In this document: piece after piece, positions 1 through 57,748 of the stretch
Position numbering within the stretch: position 1 is the first letter of the stretch
Layout: every line of letters starts with the position of its first letter
Assembly (NCBI GenBank): GCA_029207755.1
Contig: JARCOQ010000005.1
Span: 59,717,414-59,781,413 of the forward strand
DNA: 64,000 nt
Origin: Chamaea fasciata
Taxonomy: Eukaryota; Chordata; Aves; Passeriformes; Sylviidae
Direction of reading: 5' to 3'
Position numbers and translations under genes: made by a program
The notes under the pieces: generated by a model
Databases searched by the model: none
What the model was told of the DNA's origin: nothing
The model's input: only the letters and a program-made list of their open reading frames with translations

Positions 1-2194
1 GTTAAGTGCGGTGAAACTCATTCATAATGATGAAGGCTTCAGGTAAAGCTGAAGCTCTGCAAAGCACAGGAGTTTTCTTTAGTGAGAGCTGGAAAGGCAG
101 GCAAGCCATTCCCTTGTAACTTCAGTTATATTCTCAGATAATGGTTGATACATTTATCTACAATATACATGTCGAATTTAACTGTTTGGTAGATTTTATT
201 CTCTGTATAGCAACCTAAACAGCAATTCCAAACAGAACAAATACCCAAAAGTGTTAAATCTGCCTTTATTTACTCCTTTATATCCTGCTAACTGGCATTT
301 TACAAGGCTGACTCAAGATGTCTTTGTTTCAATGATACACTCTTTCATTAAAAAATGACAAAGGTATCATTTGCCATAAGGAGTTTCATGGTTAAATTAT
401 CCACATATTATTTTTATGTGATGAACTCTTTCATATTGCATATATTTGTAAGGAAAGTTAATTGGTTTTTAGTTAATGATATTTTACTCAACCATAAAAT
501 TTGTACAGTTAATATTAAACTAATTAATTTCACCCTTAGGGTCTTATCTGATTTACTTTGTACTTGAATTCATGTTTTTAATCAATCTTAACTTTCAAGT
601 AGAACTGAAATGAGAAACAGCTCTTTGGATACAGAAAGGAATAGCATCTTTGAAGTGTTACACTAAAAACATCTATTAACATTTTCGAATAATTACCACC
701 TTCCTTTCTAGTTAAAAACACAGAATTAAATACTAAATCAGTTCTAAAACCTGCTTTCTTTTCTCCTTACCTGCTTTTCTTCTGAAAAATAAGTAGGGTG
801 TCCTTAGGCCTTTATGGTTAGGCACAGACCAAACTAGGATATTTCCAAGCTGGATGTGCCACTTCTAGCTTCCTTCTGCCTGAGATGCTGATACACAAAG
901 AGGGAAGTTGGTTTCAAGATTCCAAATTTTAGAACTTAAAAATAGTTTATTGGACATAATCAAGCATCTGGAACTGCACCAGGAAATTTTGGGGAAGTCA
1001 TTGTGAGAGGTCTTCCAGATCTCAATGTCAAGCCACAAGTATGGAGCACTTTGACTGATGAAGTTTTCAAATAATATGTAGACATGCTGCCATCTCCCAA
1101 TAACAGTGAAATCCCCTGATCCCAGTTCCTACTGGGAAAAGAAAGTGTCCCATTAAAAAGAAACATCTGACCAAGATGGACAACCTGACAGCTGGAGCTT
1201 GAGAATTTAGGGAATCCAGACAGAAGCATCCATGAGTCTGTCACACTACCAGAATGTGGAGTTTCCTTTTAGGTTTCAGCTTTAATTTTCATAGTTACTG
1301 TCGCTGCACACATGTGAATAAGAAATCGGGATAATCAGAATATAAACTGGCTCTTGCAGGTTTTTTCTCCATGAGGCAAAAATTATCTTATTTCCATCCT
1401 GACAATGTTAGTCTATTGACCGCCACCCAAATCCATGTTCTGTCAGGCAGTTGACAGGTAAGTTTGTCACAGAAAGCCACCGTTCACAGGCAATAGGACA
1501 CTTCACATGATTTGACAAGATTCTAGACTGAATGAAGTAGGAAACCCAAAACAATAGGAATCCTATAAAATCCTGAAATAGAGAAGATGTGGAAATTGTT
1601 GTTTTGTTCAAAGCACAGTCCAAGTTTTCTCATACAGATGAGGTCGAAAATAATTCACATTCACCTGCTCAGAGTAGAGGACAGGCTGGCAGTTCTCATC
1701 AAGAAAACTTAAGTACAAATAATCTTGGCAAGACTGTGCTGATAATGATAAAGATTATAATAAAGAATTAAAGAATATCCTCAATACACTCTCCCTGTAC
1801 TTTTTCTTAAGGATCAACTGAGTGGCAGTAACTAATGTCTGATCCAATTTTTTCTAATTAACAGTGATATGTAACTCATTTCAAAAGCTTTTGCGAATTA
1901 GCCCAAGAACAAGAGACTAACAACTGCTGCTTCTAAAAAACCCAGCATTTTTCTTCCACTGAGTCCAGGAACATCAATCTTACATGGCTTGTTCAAAACA
2001 TAGAAATTGCATTGATATGCAGAGGTTCTAAAGTGCTTTATGGGATTGCAACTGTCTATTACATATACACAAGTATCAATCATTCTTTAGTGTTGTTTTT
2101 CCAATACTAGCAGAACCTGCATTTCTTAATGCTGTGTAAGTCTTTCTTTTTATTTTAAGATCCTCTCAAAACTATACTTGTACTTCCTACACAG
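1..2194 (+). other. 5' intron of MYBPC1 (no firm exon)
   Basis: AT-rich non-coding sequence upstream of the first supported exon. That exon enters in phase 1, so at least one coding exon must lie further left. Two weak possibilities are visible. One is a short open stretch ending 'gcttcag|gtaaag' at about 51. The other is an open stretch at 1638-1712 behind the acceptor 'ttttctcatacag'. Neither is good enough to call. No repeat family was recognised. Confidence 0.5.
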
Positions 2195-47931
<45,737 letters not shown>

Positions 47932-48545
47932 GAGTCCGTCCACAGCGCTTCCTCCCCCTGCACTCGAAGCTGGTAGCAGAATAACAACATTTTAGTCCTT
48001 GCAATGACAGAATAACATGTGCAGTGGGGGATTTTATGACTTTTTTTTTCTTCTTAATTGTTCTTTTGTTTTCCCTACCTGCTCTTACTGAAAAGAAAGA
48101 ATACGCATGGATTGGTTTGAGGTTGAAATGAACTGAAGACAACACACGTTTTGTAACGTTCAGCTTTATTTTCTGTTTGATATCGTGTTCTGTTTTTTAA
48201 TGAGGAAAGAGGGGAAGCTGTGTAACAAGCATTTGGAAGAGGCAGTGAGTCTGTACTCAGTGGTACAAAGCATATCTTTCTCAGACTGGAAGTACATGGA
48301 TTAGCCAGTAGATGTGCAATAAGATCCTTGGAAAACATACCTCTGATAATGTATCTTATTCACCTGAGAATTGTTTAACAGACTATGGTTTTACTATAAT
48401 GTAACTAATGCATATGTAATTAATGATCATTTAAGCTGAACATATCTTCCTATAGAAGTTTTGATTTCCTAAATCTGACCCATCAGTCTCTCAACTTTAC
48501 TGAAATTGTTTTATTTAATGTACAATAAACATGAAGTGTTTAAGA
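47932..48545 (+). other. MYBPC1: MYBPC1 3' UTR
   Basis: About 0.6 kb of AT-rich sequence from the stop codon to the first polyadenylation signal. Several ATTTA-like stretches occur late in it. The end is inferred from the signal, not from transcripts. Confidence 0.7.
48524..48529 (+). promoter_or_regulatory. MYBPC1: Polyadenylation signal AATAAA (MYBPC1)
   Basis: Canonical AATAAA about 590 nt after the stop codon, followed within 30 nt by a GT/T-rich element ('aagtgtttaag', then 'ttcttgtttactt'). Likely main 3' end. A second AATAAA at 48,616-48,621 could give a slightly longer form. Confidence 0.8.
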
Positions 48546-48615
48546 TCTATTAAGTTCTTGTTTACTTTTTTCTCCTGTCTCATTTTACCACATTTCTTGT
48601 TTTATTTCCACTTAC

Positions 48616-48621
48616 AATAAA
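48616..48621 (+). promoter_or_regulatory. MYBPC1: Second AATAAA signal
   Basis: Second canonical hexamer 92 nt downstream of the first, with a GT-containing stretch after it. May be an alternative cleavage site. Confidence 0.5.
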
Positions 48622-51600
48622 GCAGGACCTTGTGCCCACCACATGGAGTGGAAAACAGTATCAGCAGTCACCTAACCCAGTGGGCTTACACCTTAAGATA
48701 CGTGACACAGAATGTGAGTGGAGATAAATGCTGCAGATACATGCAATTTTTAATCTGTGCATTTTCAATATTTTAAATGTGATAAATGCCAACCACGATG
48801 GCTTTCACCATTCTGGATCCACTCCCTTTCCCCAGTAATTCATGGAGCTTTGGTAGCTATCACATCAGAAAAGGGACATATAGCACTGGTGAGTTCACTG
48901 TGTGTGGCAAAAGTGCCTGAGATTAGGTAGAGCGTCTACATTTCTTCTCCAACTCCAGCATCATTAACCTCCAAGTTCTTTAGGAGAGGGGGAGATTGTC
49001 CCTAAGTCTCCCATAAATCCTGAAGCATGTGAGACACAAGGTCACGCATATTTTGGCCGGGTTGTCAGTTCCCTATTGCCCTGTCATTTATTTACCAGTT
49101 CTCACTCTGGCTATACAAATAGGGCAGGTTATGTGCTCACTGGCTAATGACTGATCTCCAATTAGGGTTCATAAAGATAAAGGCCTACTTAGACCAGTAG
49201 TACGTCACAAGATGTTTATTTGATCTCAGTGCATTTTCAAACATCCAGCAATCAGTAATTATGCAATAATAAAAGAATGTGTTACTCTGAACTGCCACAG
49301 CTGAAGTGGTGTTTCTAGGGTTGTGCTCCCACTTCTTTTGCTCTGGGGATCTGAGTGCATTTTCTCACGTTGTTCTGTGAATCTTACTCTGAGAGATAGA
49401 CTGATAGATGATAGATGATAGATGATAGATGATAGATGATGGATAGATAGATAGATAGATAGATTCTTTTTCTTTTCTCCCTTCTTTTTATCTTTGCGAT
49501 TTCTTCTGTGGTGCTATCTGTGCAGGGAAGCAATTCTGCATTCCCAGTGATCCTGGACACCCCCCCACACCCCACCTGCATTTCACCCTGCTCCTGCCAA
49601 AATCAATCCTCTCACATACACATTCATTTACACCCAAATGTGAAAGAAAGCAACACATCTACTACAAAGAGAATTTCATACAGGATTAATAATTTCTGGT
49701 TATTCTGTATCTCACCAGGGAACTGAGACTCCCTCCATCTATATTGAAGCACAGGAAGCTGCAGGAGAAGGTCAGTTTGATTAAAGGCCATAGAGGTTTA
49801 AGCATTTAAGTACATAGCCCTCATTTAAAGTAGTATCAGTCTGTTTTAGTCAGCACCAGAAGCTACAGTTAGTGTGAGTTTGTGCTTGTCAGTAAGCCCA
49901 AAAATGAGGCACACAGCTATCTGCACTTTGTATGAATAATGTTTACAGCTTCAAGCTTACGTTTATCTGCCTGCTCAGTCTTAATATTCCACACATAATA
50001 ACCTGGAAGCCAGCATAACCTCAGCTTCTGTGGGCTCTCTGCGGATGGAATTAGCTACTCTACTTTCTCTCAGATGCCAGCGTTGTTAAACGACAAGCTG
50101 AAGTAAGCTCCTTTTCCCTGTGTGAACAGTAAGCGTTGTACTCGGCTGCCCTCAATCCTCCCCCCTAGCGCTGCCCAGCATTTGCCATTGGCCGTCCCTC
50201 GGGCTGGGGATGCACGAAGCCAGCAGGAAGCACAGGGCACCAGGCCGTGGGTGGGGCTGGCAGGAGGGGGCATTAACGAGCTCTAAATTCACACTGCACC
50301 GAGCAGCCACCACGCTGGATTAAGAGTTAAACGACTTTCAGAGAAATGACTGGACGGCGTGGGACAGGACAGGGATTTCCAGTGATTTAAAACAGGCTGC
50401 GGAACCTTATCTAGAGAATAACAGAAGGTAAAGTTTTGATTTATGATAATTTGCCCTATGGGATTCTCCAGGGGTGATATTTGATGGATGTAATGGTGAC
50501 CAAACCCACAGAGTTAGGAAAATGCTAATGAAATCTGCAGTTAATACCAGCTTAAGAAAATAAAGAGGTACCAAAGACAGCAACTACAGGAAAAGCAACT
50601 CAGAGAGAATAGAAGCAGCAGAATATCATGCTGTAGAAGATGTGACACAATGCTCCAAAGAAATTTCTCCAAAGCCACACGGATTTCCAAGTAATTCGTG
50701 AACCTGAAAGAGACCTAGGAGTAACAGAGGACAGCAAATACATGTAAACACATACAGACAGACACACAATGATGAATCAAAGTTAATTTCAAAAATTTTT
50801 GTTTATTCTTAATGCAGCCGGAGGCAAATATTTGTTCTTCTCTAGGCTTCTATTTGCTTTCTTTGCCCATGGAAGGTTATTTGGCATACAAATGTAGAAA
50901 TACAGCTCCATTCTCAAACTGGTGTTTGTGGAGCTTGGTACAGGCACTGCAGTTGTCCATTTGCATTGAAAGAGCAAGCCTGCAAGCACACTTTTCCCTT
51001 ACTGAAAACAATCTCACAACTATAAAAGAGAGGAAGAAAAAAGAGACAAGTAATCTTAAAAAAGATTATTTAATTGGGATTACTGTTAATAAGGTCTTTA
51101 TGAAGAGTCAGAAATTTTAAAAAGTATTCCTTTTATAAGAAATATTTCAAGCTTCCTGAGCTTTTTTTAGGGGGAAAAAGTGTAGTACTGTACCTTTTAC
51201 AGAGCATTATGAAGGGACCCTTACTTTATGAAAGTCCTTTGTTGCATTTTGAGATTCTGGGGCAAAAGGCATTCTATTTTAAGCACGGTGTACTTACTGA
51301 CACTTGACTTTCATGTCCTGCTTTCTTGACTGACAGGTAAAGCTGCTGCTTTGGAAGCAAAACTATCCTGAATGCTGAGGAAGCACTGGAAGACTAAACA
51401 CGCTGGACGTAAAATTCTGTGTTGTCTTATTCTATGCATAGTTGCTGAATACTTCTGAAATTAAAACAAACCCTCCCCAAGCCCAGTGATAAATTCAGTA
51501 GGGAATCTGTTTCTTCCTCTAATGTGGCCCTTGCTTTTAATGCCAATTACTTTCACCTCCACTTCTTCCCTCAGTTTCTCTTTTTTTCCTCCCGATATCC

Positions 51601-52390
51601 TAAGAGCTTGAGCAACCTCTCCATAAATACCAGTTCTATTATGCTCATTGACCACAGTAATGCACAGGATATTAAACTAAACAGAGTTTTACCTTCTTCC
51701 AAATGTAGTGATTCCAGTGGACTGGAGATCTGACTGGTTGTGAGTCTGTCAGATTTCCCTTTTGTCATTCTCTAGTTGGCTGTAGCTGAACCTTTCCCTA
51801 CTATATTATATGTTACCTTTTCTTTTGCTAGCAGTTCCTATTCCCTCTGCTTTGGCCTCTAATGACAATTGCTGCATCATACTGGTTTTAGTGATCTGTA
51901 AATGAAATCAGCTGATGAATGATGTAGCACTTGGGAATGTACATGGCACATAGTGAGATTTGGAAATCACCATTTAACATGTGTCAAGCATTCCTGACTC
52001 TTGCAGTAGAGACACCTACTCAAACACATAATAACTTTATCAGTTGAAGTGGATCAACTCACTTTAAATAACAGGAAGTGGCTCTATCCAGGAAATTGTA
52101 GCGTCTGGAGAGAAATCTGCACCCTCTGGCTCACAGTGAAGTAACTTAAAAAAAGAATTTCCAATACTGAGAAGACACCACTGCAGGTTGTATTTTTCAC
52201 TTTCTACTACAGCTACACAGCTTTTCCTTGGCCTCACTCAGAAACCACACACCTTTGTGGAGATTCAGAGACGCATCTAAAATCCTTCACATGACCAATT
52301 CAAATAATTCGATGTGCCACAATTTCTGAAGAGGCCCATTTGTTTTGAAGCACCCTCTCTAAACAAGCCAAGGTGGTGAAGTAGGTCCTG
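48622..52390. other. Intergenic region MYBPC1-CHPT1
   Basis: About 3.8 kb. Contains a GATA-type microsatellite and a GC-richer patch around 50,140-50,280. No open frame here has splice sites or protein features that convince me. Confidence 0.6.
49391..49465 (+). repeat. GATA/GATAGAT microsatellite
   Basis: Roughly five units of the heptamer 'gatagat' (GATAGATGATAGAT pattern), then about six GATA units, about 75 bases in all. The heptamer block has probably arisen from the tetramer by periodic loss of a base. Likely length-variable. Confidence 0.92.
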
Positions 52391-52394
52391 TCTA

Positions 52395-53900
52395 ACACCG
52401 TGTGCAGGCAGAACTCCCCAGGTCTGCTCCGGGTGGTGGAGGGATCCTTGGGTGATACCGTGAGGTCAGCTCCCCGCAGGCACGGCTGCCCTGTCCCGCT
52501 GGCTGCAGGGAGGTCACCTGCTGCTCAAACCCTGCCTTTACGCTTCGCTCCAGCAAAAACCCCTCTGGCCACCTGCTGCGTGCACCCCCACTGCGGCCAC
52601 TCTCTGCACAATAAAACTTGAGGAAGGCAAAGAAGCCGAACAAGGCAAACCCGCGGCGAGAGCGGCCCTCACTCACGCCGCGGAGATGAGAGGTGAGCGC
52701 ACGGGCGCATCTCCCCGGGGCCAGCACCGCACCCGAGCGCCCGCCGAGCAGCGGGACGGGCCCTGCCGGGCGCACCCCGCCACCACCGAGGGCTTCCCCG
52801 CCGCCCGGGCATCCCCGGCCTCGCACGGCGAGGCGGGGCCGGCGGAGCCGTGCCCGCTGCAGGGCCGGGACCGTGAAGGCGCCGCGCATTTGGGGCGAAG
52901 GAGCCAAAGCCGGGCCGAGGAGGGGGCGGCCGTTCCCCTGCGGCCAAGCCGCTGTTGGGCGTCGGCCTCTTCCGCCGCTGCCCCCGGCTCGGTCAGCCCC
53001 GCCCCGAGCGGTGGCGGCGGCGGCTCCTTGACCCCGGTGCCGTCCGTGCCGCTGGTACGGGCATGGCCGTGTTCTGGGCGCTGCCCGCGCCCCTCAGCCC
53101 GGCGCAGCTGAAGCGCCTGGAGCAGCACCGCTACAGCGCGGCCGGGCGCTCGCTGCTGGAGCCGTGGCTGCAGCCCTACTGGGGCTGGCTGGTGGAGCAG
53201 GTCCCGCGGGGGCTGGCGCCCAACGCCATCACCATGGGCGGCCTCCTGCTGAACTGCCTGACGGTGCTGCCGCTCATCGCCTTCTGCCCCAGCGCCACCG
53301 AGCAGGTACCGCTGGACACGGCTCGGCCCCGCTGGTGCCTCCTGGCAGTGCCCGGAGCCGGGGGGCCGTGCCCGCCCTGTCGCTTCGGGCTGCACCGCGG
53401 CCACACGCGTGGCCCGTCCCTTGGCAGGGAGCGCTAAGGCAGCGCTGCGGGGCTGTCATGAGAAATCAGGGGAGCGGTGACGCGCGGCTCACCCTTTGGG
53501 GCAGCAGGGGTCAAGCCGGAGATGGGTGTTAAAGTTGGAGTGCCAAAATGCTGTAGGGATCACGTGGAAGGGCGAGGTTCCGCAGGCGAGCTGCGGCCCT
53601 TGGCTGCCCCGAGGGCCCCCTGGGGCCGGGGCTTTGGTGTGGTGGGCACTCGGCCCGCCCGGCACGCTCTGGTGCGGAGGACACAGCCCGGCTCACCGGG
53701 GGCGTGGGACACCCGTCTCCCCCTCGGCCATCCTGCATTCCGTGTGTGTGCCTCTGGCTGGGGAGGGAATGCCACCCTCCTCAAGAGTGTGGTTGTCACA
53801 CGGGCCGTGGACGTAGAAACAGCAGCTGGTCATGATAGAGGGTGCCGGAGGTGCCCGGGAGCAGGGCAGGGCTGGGCCACGACACATGGCTGGTGCCGCT
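52395..53900. promoter_or_regulatory. CHPT1: CpG island with CHPT1 promoter
   Basis: GC content and CpG density rise sharply at about 52.4 kb and fall back by about 53.95 kb, against AT-rich flanks. GC boxes are seen ('ggggcggcc' near 52,923, 'ccccgccccgag' near 52,998) just upstream of the CHPT1 start, and no TATA box. This is typical of a housekeeping promoter with dispersed initiation. Long open frames on both strands here are a by-product of high GC. Confidence 0.85.
53063..53305 (+). CDS. CHPT1: CHPT1 exon 1: N-terminus of cholinephosphotransferase 1
   Basis: ATG at 53,063 sits in a good Kozak context (G at -3, G at +4). It opens 81 codons ending at donor 'gtaccg' in phase 0. The peptide contains [20 protein letters not shown], then [20 protein letters not shown], which starts the first membrane segment. 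LxRLEEHRYSAAG is characteristic of CHPT1/CEPT1. The paralogue CEPT1 has a longer N-terminus and HRYQSAG, so CHPT1 fits better, and the location beside MYBPC1 supports it. Confidence 0.95.
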
Positions 53901-56683
53901 TCGGCGTCGGAGCTGTGACTGGGTCTGGGTGGCAGATGTGTTAGCTGACTGTAGCTCAAATGCTTCCTGTCCTTGTGTGGGAAACGTTTAATGCTTTAAC
54001 TTCTGGAGGGAAGACGGGCTTGCTAACGTGGGCTGGTGCTGTTCTCACCTGAACTGCAGCGCCTACAGTTTCTCAGTCAATTTCAGGAGCTCTATCAGAG
54101 CTTCCCAGCCTGTTGCATGTTTCCCATTGCGGAGTCTTTATGGTAGTTAGGGTAGGAAATAGCAGGGGGAAATTGCTTTATGTGGGTAAAATACCTTGAA
54201 AGGTGGCCGTTGTTTTCCTTGTGTTCTGATGGGCTTAAATTCTAACAGCAGAGGTTGGCAGTTGGTTGGGACTTTTTTAATACCGTAGCTTTAACCCTGA
54301 TGAGTGTTCCTGCCAGAAGAACGTTTCTTTTTCTCTAGTTGCTTTGCCCTTTGTGTTTGCAGAGGTATTTGTGGCAGACATATCAGGAAACTGATCCAGA
54401 TCGAAATTAACTTCGGTTTGGTCTCACCCTAACAACTCCCCTGATACACATCACCAGGTAGAAGCACTCAGGCGTTGCAGGCAGTAGAAGGGAAGACAGA
54501 GATGGTAGTGAACGCTTGGAAGCTACAGATGGTCTTCTAGTCACACTTTCAGAATTAAAATGCCTCTATATTGCTTCCGTTAGCTTAGTTTTGTGGTGAA
54601 AATATCAGTTGTGCCAGCTATGTGTCCGAATGCTCATTGTAGCTTTTCCTCTTTGATATTCAAAACTAAAAGTGGAAAGTAAGTTTTACTTAAGTTGTTG
54701 TTCCCTTGAGGACTCTTGTACAAAAAGAAAAAAGTTGTGTTGCAGACATACAGGGAATTATTCCTTCCAGGAAGACTTAGTTTGGATTTTAGGAACTTTT
54801 CTGTTGGAACTGCCGTGATTTTTTTTTTTTTTTTTTAAATTTTGGAAGCTGGATTTTGTAAGAACCTGTAGTTTGGACTATCCTGTCATGTTCAGATATC
54901 AGTATATCCTTTATAAATATGCAGTGTGGAACCATCCTTATCCTGTTGTTTTGTTTGTTGCCTCTGCTCTGTGAGAATAACCCTGGTTTTCTCTTGCTGC
55001 ATCACTTAGAAACATCATTCTCTCTCCAGCTTGTTTAATGACTCAGCTTGTCTTCTGCCGAAGCTGAGGTCATGTTTCTGGATGGCTTTTTGAAAAAAAT
55101 AAAACTGTTGTTGCAACACTAACAGGTGCTGCATGCACTGTTGTAATACCTACTTTGAAGTTTTCACTGGGATGCGTGGGCTGGAAAGGATAGGTGGAGC
55201 TGAAAATTATGTTAAAGATGGTTGAAATCACAGACAACTAATACCATACAGCACTTCAACAGCACCTCTTTCCATTATGAACATGTCTTGATCTCCTGAT
55301 GGACAAACAAGAACTTGTTATAGTCTCATAGGTAGGAGCATTGAATAGAAGACTTAAATAAAATTACAAGCAGGTTTGGGTTTTGATGTGGAGCGGTTTT
55401 CTTGAGTTGGTTTATGTAGTTGTTTTTTTATTCCCTAACCAATTTTAAGTGTGTCATTTTGGTTAAACCTTTATTGAAAACACAAAAGTCTTGATGTTTG
55501 TACAAACCATCCAAACCAAGTAGTTGAAATCCCTGGAGAGCAGCTGCTAACAAATGCTTAGAAAGGAGATCTTTCTCCAGTATACCAGTCTTCCAGCTGC
55601 CAGAAGACTGTGGTTTAGCAGTTTCTTTGCAAGGGATTCTGTTTGGATTACTTGCTAAAAAGCAACTGACGGTATAGGTATCGGTTTCCCCACAGACACT
55701 TTCCACCTCATGATTTTGGCTTTTGAATTAGTTGTTTTGAACCTGTTTGTACTTTCAGTTTCCATCTTGTCCTATTGCAGTGACTTCCACGACTTCATAC
55801 TGCTTATTCCCAACCCCAATGCAATTAATGTCTCAAGCCACAAAATGGTCTCTTGTTCTCCTAACATGGAGCTATTATTTCCCTATACACTATCCTTTTT
55901 ATCTTTATCAGTATCAGTAGCCATTAAAAGCCAGTTTGTTACTGACTAGCACGGTAGGTTTTGGAATTATAAAATATTGTCTGCTTCAGTAATGTTGCCT
56001 TGCCTAGCAGGAACATGGTTTGTACCACTGTCTCCTGTAAGTGCATGTTTTGACACAAACTTTCTTATTTACAGCTAAGCCATTAGCAGGTTGCACCCCT
56101 CAGGCATTGTTGTAACCATGATTCATGTGTACATTTTTATTGTTTGTTCAGTCTCCTAATCTCTGTAATTTAAGACAGCAATCTATAAAAACAGTACACA
56201 GGTGAGGTGGTGAAGATGACACCACGTGCACGTTTTGTGTTCTGTGGAGCACTGATATGTTGTTTTCATTGTGACTGCGGCCTGGGTTGTGTTCCTATTT
56301 TTTTTTTTTTTTACACTTATTAGGACATATTTAGGAATGAAAACTCTTGCTGACATCAAGTAAGAACAGCGTGTATCTGTTGTATTAGAGTGCGAAAGGA
56401 GCACTTCTTAGGTGAGGATTTAGATTTTATCCCCACCATAAGACAGTGAATTGTTTTGCTTTACTGTCAGCAGGCTTTCTGAAGCAGCTAGTCAGTTCAT
56501 AACGCTTTGCAGGGGAATCTTGCGTATCCTTCCCCTTTCTGGGGAAAACCAAGGAAGAAAACTGACTAAACATAATTATATTTTTTAAAAGGAGAAAGGA
56601 AACTTTGATCCTCTGCTTTCATGGTTCCTCGTGGAGGGGTCTAACTTTGGTAATCCTTCAAGATCAGCCACAGGTCTCTCTAA

Positions 56684-56935
56684 AATCATAGAATAGCTGG
56701 GTGGAAGAGACCTTTAAAGGCCATTCTGTCCAGCCTGTCTGCCATCAGCAGTGCCATCTTCAGCTAGATTGGGCTGCTGAGAGTCCTGTCCAGTCTGACC
56801 TTGAATGTTTCCAGGGATGGGGCATCCACCACCTCTCTGGGCAACCTGTGCCAGTGTTTCATCACCCTCATCATAAAAAAAAAAAAAAATCTTCCTTACA
56901 TTTAGTCTAAATCTGCCCTCTTTTATAAAGTCGTA
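56684..56935 (-). mobile_element. CR1 LINE fragment
   Basis: The + strand begins 'aaatcatagaatagctgg', then 'gtggaagagacctttaaagg', 'ccagggatggggcatccacc', 'tctctgggcaacctgtgcc', and ends in an A-run and 'cttccttac'. This is a CR1 3' portion in minus orientation within CHPT1 intron 1. Confidence 0.92.
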
Positions 56936-57721
56936 GAATTGTAGAATGGTTTGAGAAGCTAGAATTTTAGACAGAAGTGCATGCTAACTGTAATTATTAC
57001 ATTGTATTGAATTATAACTGTTTGAAAATTAATCTTGTAGCACTTGGAGCATGATCTAAGCAAAGAACTGGGAACAGAGGAAGACAGGAAGAGAAAAGCA
57101 TGAATTATGGATTTGCTTTTTGGGCAGTAATAGGAAAAGGGAGCAGGGGCCCAAGGGTTTCTCTGCAGAGAGCTAAGGGAAGGAAGGGAGGCTCGTGGCA
57201 GCTAGCTCTGCAGGAGTGTTCAAGAAATGGTGTAGTGAGTTTATCAAAGGTGTCATACCTTGCTGAAATGTGTTGTTTAGAAAGCCATATATCTAGGAAG
57301 ACCAAAAAGCAGGGAAGGGTCTAGGTGACTTCACCTGGCTCTACTATCAGCTTTTTGGAGGGGGAGGAGCACTGGTGAGATGCTGTCTCTGCCTTTCTCT
57401 CTCTCTTTAAAAAAAAACTTAAAAAAACCAACAGCAAACCCAAACAAACAACCAAACCACCTTGAAAATGAAACAGGCCTGCCAGAGGGCAAAATGAGGA
57501 GAAGATATTGACAGGTATGATATTATGTAAACAGCAGGAGCACTGGTGAACTTCCTGGGAGAGAGAGTAGAGAAGTAGAAAAGAAGTTGAACTGGAGCAG
57601 CTGGTATGAACAGGGCATGTGTGTGGGGATGGGGGAACAGCATGAAGGAAAAAAGCATTACCTGACTTGGAAAAGAAATGTGAAGCATGGAGTGGGAAAT
57701 TCAGCCAAAACCCACGAGTGG

Positions 57722-57748
57722 CGGGGGGTGGGGGGGGGGGTGGGGGGA
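57722..57748 (+). repeat. G-rich run with G-quadruplex pattern
   Basis: Twenty-seven bases consisting of three G-runs (6, 10 and 6 long) split by single T, with a further G before. The long run can supply two tetrads, so a four-stranded structure could form on the sense strand. It lies in CHPT1 intron 1. Confidence 0.85.

Noticed and set aside
1360..1456. Possible exon ending at a perfect donor 'gacag|gtaagt'
   Set aside because: The acceptor is plausible but the frame content is poor and the length does not fit phase 1-1. Could only be untranslated.
52955..53062. In-frame N-terminal extension of CHPT1 upstream of 53,063
   Set aside because: The upstream in-frame triplet at 52,955 is TTG, not ATG. 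The conserved family start and good Kozak context are at 53,063.
52673..53404. Long minus-strand open frame (about 240 codons) across the CpG island
   Set aside because: High GC content depletes stop codons on both strands. The predicted protein is low-complexity Pro/Arg/Ala, and the opposite strand carries the real CHPT1 exon 1.
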